Source of the DNA: Neostapfia colusana
Taxonomy: Eukaryota; Streptophyta; Magnoliopsida; Poales; Poaceae
Reading direction: 5' to 3'
Assembly: GCA_030760725.1 (NCBI GenBank)
Contig: JASWHV010000011.1
Coordinates: 81,693,765-81,757,764, forward strand
DNA: 64,000 nt
The notes below the pieces were generated by a model. The model made no database searches and was not told the DNA's origin. It saw nothing but the letters and a program-made list of their open reading frames with translations. This document shows positions 1 through 11,300 of the stretch, piece after piece. The stretch's first letter is position 1; every line of letters begins with the position of its first letter. The position numbers were made by a program, and so were the translations under genes.

Positions 1-1548
1 ATGGGACCCGACTCTGAGAAATGGCTTGGAGCCATGGAATCTGAAATAGAATCCATGCATGAGAATCAAGTTTGGAACTTGGTTGATCCAATCGATGGTG
101 TGAGACCGATCGATTGCAAATGGATTTTCAAGAAAAAGACTGATATGGATGGAAAAGTTCACATCTATAAAGCACGATTGGTGGCGAAAGGTTTCAGACA
201 AATTCAAGGTGTTGATTATGATGAAACATTTTCGCCCGTCGCTATGCTAAAGTCTGTTCGGATTCTCCTAGCAATTGCTGCATATTTTGATTATGAAATA
301 TGGCAGATGGATGTCAAAACAGCCTTTCTTAATGGGAGTCTGACTGAGGATGTGTACATGACACAACCTGAGGGTTTTGTCGATCCTAAAAATGCTAGAA
401 AAATATGCAAACTTCAAAAGTCCATCTATGGATTGAAGCAAGCATCTCGGAGTTGGAATCTACGTTTTGATGAAGTGGTCAAAGGGTTTGGTTTCATCAA
501 GAACGTAGAAGAACCTTGTATTTACAAGAAGGTTAGTGGGAGCGCACTTATATTTCTGGTCCTATATGTAGATGACATATTGTTGATTGGAAATGACATT
601 CCAGTACTAGATGCTGTTAAATCCTCATTAAGGAAAAGTTTCTCAATGAAGGATTTAGGAGAGGCAGCATACATTTTGGGCATAAAGATCTATAGAGATA
701 GATCTAAAAGGTTAATTGGATTAAGCCAAGACACATATATTGACAAGATATTGAATCGATTCAATATGCAAGATTCTAAGAAAGGTTTCTTGCCAATGTC
801 ACATGGCATCACTCTAAGCAAAAGTCAGTGTCCTTCGACACCTGATGAGCAAAAGAGGATGAGAGCGATTCCTTATGCTTCGGCTATTGGATCTATCATG
901 TATGCCATGTTGTGTACACGCCCAGATGTATCCTATGCTCTAAGTGTTACGAGCAGGTATCAATCAGATTATGGTGAGGCTCATTGGACAGTTGTCAAAA
1001 ACATTCTTAAGTACTTGAGAAGAACTAAGGATGTATTCCTAGTGTTTGGAGGTGAAGAAGAGCTCGTTGTAAGAGGTTACACCGATGCTAGCTTCCAAAC
1101 AGACAAGGATGACTCTAGATCGCAATCCGGTTTTGTGTTCTGCCTCAAGGGAGGGGCAGTGAGCTGGAAAAGTTCCAAGCAAGACACAGTAGCAGATTCA
1201 ACGACGGAGGCGGAGTATATTGCAGCTTCTGAAGCTGCAAAGGAAGCTGTTTGGATCAGAAAATTTGTTTCTGAGTTAGGTGTTGTTCCTAGTGCGTCCG
1301 GACCTGTGGATCTCTATTGCGACAATAATGGAGCCATTGCACAGGCAAAGGAGCCTAGATCACACAAAAGATCCAAACATATACTACGACGCTATCATCT
1401 GATTCGAGAGATTATCGACCGAGGTGATGTGAATATATGCAAGGTGCATACGGATTTGAATATGGCAGATCCGTTGACAAAGCCTCTTCCACAATCAAAG
1501 CATGAGACGCACACGAGATCTATGGGTATTAGATACTTACATCAATGA
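1..1548 (+). CDS. copia Pol, reverse transcriptase-RNase H part (5' incomplete)
   Basis: The reading frame is open from base 1 to a TGA at 1546-1548, 515 codons, and the true protein starts upstream. Residues about 1-250 are a copia-type reverse transcriptase. Its first catalytic Asp lies in QMDVKTAFLNG (D104), and the YVDD box is at 189-192. Residues about 355-500 are RNase H, with GYTDAS (D362), TTEAEY (E403/E405), CDNNGA (D441) and NMADPLTK (D490). The protein would copy element RNA into cDNA in virus-like particles. No stop or frameshift is visible, unlike the gypsy elements in this window, so this is probably one of the younger insertions. Whether the whole element is intact cannot be judged. 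Confidence 0.93.
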   Translation: MGPDSEKWLGAMESEIESMHENQVWNLVDPIDGVRPIDCKWIFKKKTDMDGKVHIYKARLVAKGFRQIQGVDYDETFSPVAMLKSVRILLAIAAYFDYEIWQMDVKTAFLNGSLTEDVYMTQPEGFVDPKNARKICKLQKSIYGLKQASRSWNLRFDEVVKGFGFIKNVEEPCIYKKVSGSALIFLVLYVDDILLIGNDIPVLDAVKSSLRKSFSMKDLGEAAYILGIKIYRDRSKRLIGLSQDTYIDKILNRFNMQDSKKGFLPMSHGITLSKSQCPSTPDEQKRMRAIPYASAIGSIMYAMLCTRPDVSYALSVTSRYQSDYGEAHWTVVKNILKYLRRTKDVFLVFGGEEELVVRGYTDASFQTDKDDSRSQSGFVFCLKGGAVSWKSSKQDTVADSTTEAEYIAASEAAKEAVWIRKFVSELGVVPSASGPVDLYCDNNGAIAQAKEPRSHKRSKHILRRYHLIREIIDRGDVNICKVHTDLNMADPLTKPLPQSKHETHTRSMGIRYLHQ

Positions 1549-2476
1549 TCCTAGTGTGTAGTGGGAGACTTTTGTCATAGCTATGTTTATGTACTATTTG
1601 AGTAACTATTATTCACATTGATCATCAAGTATGTGACTTGTTCGTGAGACTCTTTGTTAATTATAATGTTACTCAAAATGATCCCTAGTCTACATCGTTA
1701 TATGAGACAATGATAGTACGCAGACTAGCACATGTATTAATTGATGATCACGTTTCACGGATCATAGATATGGAGATATCAAATTAATAATGTGAACACA
1801 TGTTAGTGAACATGGTGTTGGATAGACCCATTCCGAGACACTGTTGGGATTGTTATTTACATATGTGCCATCAGTTGGTCTTGAGTGATACACCTGCTAG
1901 ATTCTTTGACCTGAGATCGCCATTGTTTCTCACTATGTGTAGTTGTGCACTTTGAAACTATCAAACGCTACTCCGTAGCTGGGTGGTCATAAAAATAGTC
2001 TTCAGGTGCATGATGAAGCATGGAATGAGATGTGTGCGGATCAAGATGGGATTTGCCCCTCCTAAATAACAGGAGAGATATCTCTGGGCCCCTCGAGATA
2101 GTTGGATTGAAAGTGCATGGCCATGCCAAAATGATTAAAGAGTTAATCATTATGACTAAAAGTTAGTCATCGATTGAATCCACTATTTGATCGAGTGAAT
2201 GGTCGAGCTATCACAAGGATGGCACGTATCTCGCCTTGAGCTTGACTGGTATCGTGTGGCAAAGGAATTAGCATGTGAATGTATCTAGGTTCAGCCGATA
2301 TGATCTTTATGTACATTCGGGAGTCAGTATGTCCTGCTAGGTACCTCTACTAACTTGTGTTTGAAAACGGTTTTCATTCATAACCGACTGTACATGAACC
2401 TAACGGGTCACACACTCAAGGGGATGGAATATTGAAAAACTTGGCTATATGATTGTCTCTAGTGCAAGTGGGAGAT
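1549..2476 (+). other. copia 3' non-coding tract and polypurine tract
   Basis: This 928-bp AT-rich stretch between the Pol stop and the 3' LTR has no convincing ORF. The polypurine tract is at about 2464-2476 (GCAAGTGGGAGAT), directly before the LTR's TG. A related purine run, GTAGTGGGAGAC, lies at about 1558-1569 just after the stop codon and may be a second or relic priming tract. The tract is long for a BARE-like element. Confidence 0.6.
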
Positions 2477-2906
2477 TGTTGGTGATATGCCCAAGAGGCA
2501 ATCATAACAATTCGGATAAAGGCCTGATGGATATTTGATCCATAAGAAATTAGGGTACTAATGGGCCTGTGACCTAAAAGCCCATTAGCGCGCCTATAAA
2601 TATGAGGGGTAGGGTTACGGACAGATGTCTCCACCAGATAGCAGTCCCAGCCGCCGCCCCTCACAGGTCAGCCGCCGAAACCCCTGCCGCGCGCACGGTG
2701 CTAGCACACCGACGCACGGCGTTCCTCCCTGTACGTGTGGACTCCGTGGAGGCGCTGCTGTTACTGCTGCGCTGGTCGGCTACGGCGCGCATCTACGATC
2801 CGCTGCGCTGCGCGTCTAGTGGTAACGATCCATGACCTTCTCACTCGCATGTTTCCTGGGTGATACGGTCAAATTGCTAGAGTAGTGCATCGCCTATTTC
2901 CCAACA
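2477..2906 (+). repeat. copia 3' LTR (430 bp)
   Basis: The LTR is bounded by TG at 2477 and CA at 2905-2906, with short inverted ends TGTTGG and CCAACA. It is preceded by the polypurine tract and followed by GAATT, the presumed right target-site duplication. Bases after 2906 match the region after 39766 in the other LTR of element C, which fixes the right edge precisely. Confidence 0.9.
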
Positions 2907-4205
2907 GAATTCACATCCTAAACTCGCGAGTAGCTTCCAACTACTCGACTTGTATCGGATCGTATACAACTTTAGCCTAGCAGAAACTACACGAAGGTAA
3001 CCTATTCTACCCTTTAACTCCAAGGGTTTGTGGGTCATGCATTTGGAGTATCAATCACCTTGACCTAATGCACAATACAAACTAGACCCATAAAAGTGAT
3101 ACAAAGCAAAATATAACTACAAAGTTGTTAAATGCAAACCTGGGCTTGCCTTATGTTGCTGCAGGTTTATTTCTACTTTTAATTCAGTAGCTTTGTGACA
3201 AGTAAAACTTCAAGTTCCTGTTCTGAGTCGAATGCCTCGTCGAGCTCCTTCGTCGTTTTTCCTACCGATATGAATATGCACAGTTTTATGTTGCAAGTAA
3301 AAACATTATAAAACAAATGTGTTTTATGACTTAAGAAGAGTTCAGACTATCTAAGATTTGATAATTTGGTTTTCCTATGTGCTGGAACAGAGAAAGGAAC
3401 ATTTTCAGTTGGAGGTTTTTGGACTAAAGTGCAAAGAACTATATAACGGACATAAGTATGAAGCTGGACATAATTGGCAGAAAACTGGAGAAGATGATCT
3501 CAACTTGTTCTTAAATATTTACAGTGGTCCATAGATCATACATAGGTATGGCTCGCAAAATTTCAGACAAAGTTGATGGAAGATGTGGCCTAGGGAATTT
3601 TCTTACTATTTGGCTTCTCTAAAATCCTATGGCAATTATAGTGTCTTGTCATGCTACAAATTTGGTTTTTCAGAAACTTAAGAGTCTAATGAGTCCATAG
3701 GAATTGGTTTCACCATTTTTGGAGCTTCCTACACAGAGATATGGATTTTCCAAACTTGGTTAAAAGTCTGAAAATGTCTCTGTTCATTTTCCCATTTTTC
3801 AGAGACATAGAGGATTCAAAGAACATTTGGCCAAGCCAATGGAGTCCAATGCCTCTGAACATTTTACTGGAGTTCAAGGATTATTGGAAGAATGTCCTGC
3901 CCAAATTTGGGAATTTGCCAATAAACAGAACTCCTGTCAAAATTCCTACAAGATTTTATTTAAATGAATTAATGAGCCAAATACAGGGATTTTCATAAAT
4001 ATTGGGCTGCACCTCTGGATAGTACTCTTTGAGAGGAATCCAACAAAATTTGTTTCACAATTTTTTGACACTCCTACACAAAGTTATGGCTCTCCAAAGT
4101 TTGAACTGAAATGGGAAAATCTGGAAAATGTGTAAATGCTGACAGTGGGTCCCACTCGTCATCCCTAACCTCCAGCCACGCGCCAAACAGAGCAGTGGAG
4201 GCTCC
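2907..4205 (-). repeat. Element C left (3') LTR, first fragment
   Basis: The fragment is collinear with 39767-41065 of the right LTR, with only scattered substitutions and small indels. It is cut by the copia element at 2906 and by element A at 4206. Its last five bases (GCTCC, 4201-4205) recur at 18474-18478 as the TSD of A. Reverse-strand stretch 3135-3290 corresponds to the exon-2 block of the LTR mini-gene described elsewhere, here with an in-frame stop. Confidence 0.88.
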
Positions 4206-4459
4206 TGTGGGGACCACCCCGTGGTTCACCCACTCCAAGATCGCATAGGGTGGTGCCGTGCGATGCGGCACCCAACAGCACAAACGAAAAGAATAAAGAA
4301 CAACATATAAACTTTTATTTGATATAAAACAGCGGAAGTCTTTTACAAAACCTAATTAACAGCGGAAGTTATATACATAGTTGCTCTCAAACCCTAACTA
4401 AGCAAAAGTGCAGCCGTCCAGCCCGGGGACGCTACACACTAGCAGCATGGAACCGGAGA

Positions 4460-7200
4460 TCACGGCGGCGTGCATGGCTCCAGCTCGGCCGTGTACCCCG
4501 ACGGGGGCATCGCCTCGTCCTCGGAACCTTCCTCATAACTCTCACCTGCAAACAGCTCAAATATTGCAACCGTGAGCACGAAGGCTCAGCAAGTCTTAAC
4601 CGTCAACCCTAGGCATGGAACTCTACGTGCAAGGGTATGTAAGATAGGAAAGGATTTGCAATAAAGACACGCCTATAAGTTGGTCCTTACTTTCAGTTTT
4701 ATAGCAGCAGATTCATGTGCCTTAGGCAGCCCTCACATCGGAAGTCCACAATCAAACAAGAAACGCTTTCCTCCGATGTGGTGATGCCCAAAGTGGAATG
4801 TAAACTTAATTAGCTCTATATCCACAGCAATCAAGGTATTCAAGACATTAAGATCAATACAGCATTTTCAGTTGGCTTATTTCACTTCTTACTACGTCAC
4901 AGCGCAGTGAACAAGCGGGTACTCAAATAACCGCGAGGGACGGTGATTGCAATCAAGACACACCCGGATAACACGTCACATACACCCACTTTCAGAAGCG
5001 TGATTCCACACCCCTTCCTACTCTGTTGTATGCAACAACCTTTCAAAGGCAACCCAAATGCCGAACCGGTCCATCCGTAACGGGTAGGAGGTCCCCGCGT
5101 GGAGCGTGACTGTGCCCACCGGCAGATTACACCTTGCTACCCTCAACCCACTCCTATTTACGGTTGGGTAAGCCTCGACACCCAGGTTAACCAATTACAT
5201 CGGTTTCCTGGTTCCCATATGCCAGTATGCATCCGGTACTGTTCGATACATGTCCAGCAGGGCCGCACACGGACGGTCCTCAACCGACACCAACAGGGCT
5301 ACGCACGTGAGACCTCTGCTCACTGCTTCATCCTCCATGCTGGGTCTCATTTTCATATCTTAAGCCATTTTTCTACCTCTTTTCATTCCATGTAATAAGT
5401 ACTATCTCACGAGTAGCTTCCAACCACTCGACTTCTACCGAGATCCTATACATTAGCATGGCATTCTCTACTCGTCGAGTTTGTAAACTACCCAACCCTT
5501 TATAGGATTTAAAAGGCTATGCAAGTGGGGTTTCAATCACCCTAACTCTAATGCATACAATTCAAACTAGACATAAGTGATACAAATGGAAAACTTTATA
5601 AAAGGTACTTAAGTGCAAACCGGGGCTTGCCTGGTTGCGAGTTAAAAGGAAAGTCAGCTTCTGGTGGGAGGACGTCCAAGGGCTCCGGCGTATCCTCAAC
5701 TTCGGTCACTATTATGAAATGTAATAAAATACATGTATAAGTATTAAGGATTTATAAGAATTGGACTTCTACTCATAGCTACTGCTATTTAAAATCCTTA
5801 ATTGGCTTTGGGATTTTTACAGTGGATACTAGACTCTCTAAGGATGATTTGAGCCAAATTTGGAGACATGTCATTGCATAATGTAGTCTTTAAAATTCCT
5901 AAATGTACAATGCTTATCTGAATTTTGAGCCCAAATCAGGAGCTTGACATAGCTAATGGTGGAAGATCTGATTAGGGTAAGTCTCCATGGTTCTAACAAA
6001 ATTTGTTTCACCATTTTTGGAGCTATCATCAGAGAGATATGATTTTTTGAACTTAAACAGGAGTTCTGAAAAAGCTTCTGTTTAAATTTGAATTTTCAAA
6101 TAAAGGCTGAACTTGAGAAGGTAATTGACCTAGCAAATGACCTCCAATGAAGCCCAAATTTTTACTGGAGATCAGTATCTATGAAGAGGTTTGGCTACCC
6201 AAATTTGGGAATATTTCATAAAGAATTGCTCCTGTAATAAATCCCTAAAAGATTTAATAAAAACAATTCTACAGAAATTCCTGGGCATTTTCATAGCCAA
6301 AATTTCGTTTCTCTGTGAAGTACTCCTCATGAGGAATCCAATAAAATTGGTCTCACTCTTTTTGGAGTTTTCTACACAAAGTTATGGGCTTGCAAAGATC
6401 AGCTAATTCCTGGAATTATTTCTCTAATAGAAACTTCAAATAATTGGGCTGGGCCCACTGGTTTAATTCGGACCAGTCAGATCTTAGCAACACCGGCGGC
6501 TACGGAGTTATTCCCGCGCAGCTGCACCAGATCCGGCGCCACAAGCCGATCCTCGCGCGAACCCGGAGGCTGACCGGTGGGACCGGCCCTCCTTCGTCTT
6601 CCTCGCGCTGCCCGCGCCTCCCACGGCGGCGCACGCCGGCGAGGCTCGCCGGGACAGGGTTCCTTTGGTCCAAACTTCGTCAAACTCGCCGCCTGTGAGT
6701 TCTACACCGTGCTGAACACGATGGTGGGGTCGGGGGCCGATGACAACGGCCGGAAAGGTGCTTGCACCGGCGACCATGTCGAAGCTTACTTCGGCGACCT
6801 TGCTCTCCCTTAACAGTGGGTCATTCGGGCTAGGGTTTGCTCCAAAAGCACCAGTGTCCCATGGACATCCTCGACCCATAGCTCGCTCTCCCTGAAACCC
6901 ACCGGAGAGGGGACCTCACCGGCGACCCGAGCCCGCAAAACTCCGGCGGCGACAAAAACTCGGTACCTGGCATCTCTACTTGATCATTTGAGCTGCTAGG
7001 ACTTCGGGAAGATGCGCAAGCATGTGCTGGAGCTACTCTAAGCTCATCTAGCACGGAGCTACCCCGAGCACAACTTATTTTTGGTTAGACCGCGCACTAC
7101 CCATCGGTGTACCGTTTGGGAAAACAGTGAAATTCCTGCCATCGGTCCTAGCAAACGCTAAACGGCCTCCGGCTACACGACCAGGACATGTCCACGTACC
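4460..7200 (-). CDS. putative three-exon mini-gene in the LTR of A (copy 1)
   Basis: Read on the minus strand. Exon 1 ends at 7200 with donor AAG|GTACGTG. Exon 2 is 5708-5631, after acceptor ATAATAG and before a GC donor (CCAG|GCAAG). Exon 3 is 4545-4460, after acceptor TTTGCAG and ending in TGA at 4460-4462. Both junctions are phase 1, and joining keeps the frame. Exon 1 ends LYKK. Exon 2 contains VEDTPEPLD and VLPPEADFPF. Exon 3 is acidic (ESYEEGSEDE) and ends EPCTPP. Solo LTR F has a matching set: LHKK, VEEEPEVLD, FYEEGTPEE and a C-terminal CTPQS. The exon 1 start is unknown, and an in-frame TAG lies about 45 nt before its donor. The function is unknown. Splicing is inferred from the sequence only. 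Confidence 0.45.
4573..4588 (-). other. conserved LTR hairpin (A, left copy)
   Basis: A perfect 5-bp stem TGAGC/GCTCA closes a 6-nt loop. It is preceded in sense orientation by CTTGC and lies 26 nt before the putative exon-3 acceptor AG. The same structure is at 14796-14811 in the right LTR. Confidence 0.6.
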
Positions 7201-8246
7201 TTTCTTGTATAGGAAGTCGGGGGAGAGGGCGGCCGGTTGCTGCTATCGACGGAGAGCCGAAACGGCGAGGTCCGGGCACCTTGAAGCTTTGGCGCCAATC
7301 CGCGTTTCTCGAGCAGTTCGGACCGGCAAACCTCGAAGGGGCTTTGGCAAAGGCTAGAGCACGTCTAGGCGATGCTCTTTGCTGTGGAGCGCTCGAGCAA
7401 TCGAGCTTGGAGGCTGTGGTGCGATCGGAAGGTACGGCGGCGGTGTTCTGGACGAAAGGAAATGGCGGGGGCGCGAGTTATAGCAGGGGAAGAAGGAAAA
7501 CAGCTCCGGCGCACCCTTTGCCGTGATCCAACCGAGCCACCGAGGCAGCAGGAGGTGGCGCGGGCTCTCCCTCGGGCGCGGGTTCAACCGGGAGCTGGCG
7601 CGCTCCCGCTGTTCGACCGCCGTCGGCTGAGGCGGCAACTCCAGTGGGTGGCTGACAAATGGGCCCCACCTCCCCTCTTTGTTTAATCAACTTTTTCTGA
7701 TATTTTCCCACCAGCAACTCAACATTAAAGACTTGACTTCAACCCCAAGTCATAGTTTGAATTTGCTGAATTCAAATAGTTTGAATTCGGGTGTGAAATT
7801 TGGATGTGGTTTGATTATTTGAACTTGAAAAGGAGTTTGAATTCTCCACTTTGTATTGCCTCAAAAATATAGCAAACCAGCTCCAAAATTTCCAATTTTT
7901 GGCATGGCTGCTCATTCAAGGGTGGAGAACACATTTGTGAAACCAAATTTTCAAATTGAGGGAATTGGAATTTGAAACTGAATTTGAAATTCAGATTAGA
8001 GGGCTTCTCCTTTTAATCCCAAACAAATATTAAAACTCCTCTAAATGAGCTGAAATTTGGAAGGTTGAATATTTGGACTATGAAGATCCAAGTTGTGCAT
8101 TTAGATCTCCATGTCTGGAAATTTTGGGAAGTCTAAACCCTCACTTTGAACTCACACTTATTATAATTCAAAGTTTTAATTCCCCTCATTTTTCATAAGT
8201 GTACATGAGCTGAATTTTCTTGCTACCACTTTTTGGGGATTTTACA

Positions 8247-8261
8247 TCCCTCCCCCCTTAA
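8247..8261 (-). other. polypurine tract of element A
   Basis: On the minus strand the run TAAGGGGGGAGGGA lies directly before the 3' LTR's TGTAAAATCCC. This is the expected plus-strand DNA primer position. Confidence 0.85.
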
Positions 8262-8311
8262 AAAGAATCTCGTCCCGCGATTCTAAAGGAAAAGTAAAGT
8301 GGGGAAAAACT

Positions 8312-11300
8312 TTACCGGGTATATGATGATAGCAAGTCAGGATAATATGTTCGTAAATAGTCCTCGCTTTCCCATGTCGCCTCATCAGCGGTATGGTTAC
8401 TCCACAAGACCTTGTTGAACCATAAGGTCCAGTTTCTTGTGGCACGAGTCTTTTCATCGATAATCTGGATTGGATACTCCGTGTACGTGAGGTCCGGTTG
8501 AAGAATTTCTATGTCTTCTGTGCGGACTTCAGCCGAGGGCTTGAGGCACTTTCTCAGCTGAGAGATGTGGAAGACGTTGTGAATGCCTGTGAGCGACGCT
8601 GGTAACTCTAGGCGATAGGCCACGGGTCCGCATCTTTCAATGACGGCGAACGGGCCAATGAATCGCAGCGCAAGTTTACCCTTCACTCCGAAACGGTGAA
8701 CTCCCTTCATCGGAGACACACGGACATAAACATGGTCCCCGATGTCGAAGTGGAGAGGGCGGCGTCTCTTATCCGCATAGCTCTTCTGACGAGATTGAGC
8801 ATCCTTAAGATTGGCTTGTATCATTCGCACTCGTTCTTCAGCTTCATTCACAAGTTCAATGCCGTAGATGACTCGCTCGCCGGACTCGCACCAGTTGAGA
8901 GGTGTGCGACATTTCCGGCCGTAGAGAGCTTCATATGGCTCCATCTTGATGCTAGCTTGATAGCCATTGTTGTAAGAAAACTCCGCCAATGGCAAATGAT
9001 CGTCCCAATTCTTGCCGTGGTGGATGGCACAAGCGCGTAGCATGTCTTCAAGCACTTGATTCACCCGTTCAGTTTGACCATCCATTTGCGGGTGATACGC
9101 GGAGCTTCGGATCAGTTTGGTTCCCAGTGATGCGTGCAGTTGTTCCCAAAACTGAGAGACGAACAGCGCACCGCGATCTGAGATGATGGAGCGGGGAACA
9201 CCGTGCAAACATAAGATCTTTGCAATGTACAGCTCCGCATATTGCTTGGCCACGTACTTCGTATGTACGGGGATGAAATGAGCCGACTTGGTTAGTCGAT
9301 CGACTATCACCCAAATCGAGTCATGCTTGTGAGACGTGAGAGGTAACCCGACTATGAAGTCCATGCAAATATCCTCCCACTTCCACGCCGGAATGTTCAA
9401 CGGTTGCAGCTGTCCGGCTTTACGCATATGGTCAGCCTTCACGCGCCGACACGTATCACATTCGGATACGTATTTTGCGATTTCTCTCTTCATCCGTGTC
9501 CACCAAAACCTGGTTTTCAGATCCTGGTACATCTTGTTGCTGCCCGGATGAATAGAATACTTGGACAAATGAGCCTCGTGCAAGATTTTCTTCTGAAGCT
9601 TCATGTCACGGGGTACCACTATACGGTCTTTAAACCATAGAGTGTCGTGTTCATCTCTTCGGAAGCACTTCATTTCGCCATTCTCCATCCTTCTCCGAAT
9701 GTGCGACATTCCCATGTCTTTCTTCTGAGCTTCCATAATCTCCTCTCTTATGGTTGGGATGAGAGCAAGATTATATAATGCCCCATATGGAACCAAGTAC
9801 AGACTCGGCTCCTCCTCTTCAAGTGGGGTGATGGACAGACTGTTGACATGGGATTTGCGGCTTAAGGCATCGGCAACCACGTTTGCCTTCCCGGGATGGT
9901 AGTGAATCTTGATCTCATAGTCTTTGATCAGTTCTAGCCATCTCCGTTGCCGCATATTCAACTCCTTTTGAGTGAATATATATTTTAGACTTTTGTGGTC
10001 GGTATAGAGGTGCACTAAGTTCCCAAGCAAATAGTGCCTTCACATCTTCAAGGCCAATACCACAGCAGCGAGCTCAAGATCATGAGTCGGATAGTGCTGC
10101 TCGTGGTTACGAAGTTGACGTGAGCCATAGGCGACCACTCTTCCTCCTTGCATCAATACACAGCCAAGCCCGATGCCAGACGCATCACAATATACGTCAA
10201 AGGGCTTGGTTGTATCCGGTTGAGCTAACACCGGGGCTGTTGTAAGATGCTTCACTAATGCCTGGAAAGCTTCTTCACAAGCTGAGCTCCAAACATATTT
10301 GATCCTCGTTTTCAACAGTTCAGTCATCGGCTTAGCAAGCTTGGAGAAATTTGGTATGAATCTCCGATAATATCCTGCTAACCCGAGAAAACTCCTGACT
10401 TCATGGACTGATGTGGGGGACTTCCATTTCAGCACTTGTTCAATTTTGCTTGGATCAACTGCAATGCCTTCTGCAGAAATAATGTGACCAAGGAATGGCA
10501 CTTGGCTGATCCAAAACTCGCACTTGCTGTACTTGGCATAAAGCTTATGGTCTCTTAATCGTTGAAGCACGATATGCAGGTGCTTGGTGTGTTCCTCTTC
10601 AGACTTGGAGTAGACCAAGATGTCGTCTATGAACACTACCACAAACTTGTCCAACTCCGGCATGAACACTGAGTTCATGAGATACATGAAGTGTGCCGGG
10701 GCGTTGGTGAGACCAAAGGACATGACGAGGTACTCATATAACCCATATCTCGTCGAGAAGGCCGTCTTTGGAATATCTTCCGCCCGGATCTTGATTTGAT
10801 GATATCAGGAGCGAAGATCCATCTTTAAAAATACACTTGCACCCACAAGTTGATCGAATAATATATCGATGCGGGGCAGTGGATATTTATTCTTTATGGT
10901 GACGGCGTTGAGAGGCCGGTAGTCCACACACAACCTCAAGGTTTCATCCTTCTTCTTCACAAACAGCGCCGAGCATCCCCATGGCGAGGAACTCGGTCGA
11001 ATGAAACCCTTCTTCATCAAATCATTGAGCTGCTCCTTTAGTCCAGCCAGCTCATTCGGAGCCATCTTATATGGTCTCCGTGAGATCGGTGTCGTCCCCG
11101 GTACAAGTTCAATCTTGAACTCGACATCTCTTTCGGGTGGCATACCCGGAAGATCATCCGGAAAGACATCCAGATATTCACGGACCACACGAATATCCTC
11201 AAGTTTCGTGACTTCCGTGTTATATGTGGCTGGGGTTTCTTGAGCCGAATGGTCAAGAATAAGAACATGTGGTTCATGAAGTGGAGAGTTTAAACGAACC

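Larger units (their letters stand above)
1..2906 (+). mobile_element. Ty1/copia retrotransposon, 3' part (Angela/BARE-like)
   Basis: This is the 3' portion of a copia element whose 5' LTR, gag, protease and integrase lie before the window. It holds the RT-RNase H coding end, a 928-nt non-coding tract, a polypurine tract and the 3' LTR. The LTR begins TGTTGGTGATATGCCC and ends CCCAACA; that start resembles the Angela/BARE group of grass copia elements, from memory of the family. The bases right after it, GAATT, continue without a break into sequence that also occurs uninterrupted near 39767, so the element sits inside the left LTR of element C. The matching left TSD cannot be seen. Confidence 0.9.
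4206..8246 (-). repeat. Element A 3' LTR (left, 4041 bp)
   Basis: In sense orientation (minus strand) the LTR begins TGTAAAATCCCC at 8246 and ends GGTCCCCACA at 4206. The middle (about 6480-7680) is strongly GC-rich and the rest AT-rich. The mini-gene exons and hairpin described separately lie at 4460-7200. No clear TATA box was found; TATACAAG near 7205 is a weak candidate. Confidence 0.93.

Noticed and set aside
6508..7686. ORFs of 70-120 codons in the GC-rich part of A's LTR (both strands), with copies at 16735-17913
   Set aside because: They overlap each other on both strands in GC-rich sequence. Only the frame ending at the exon 1 donor on the sense strand has outside support. The rest look like shadows.
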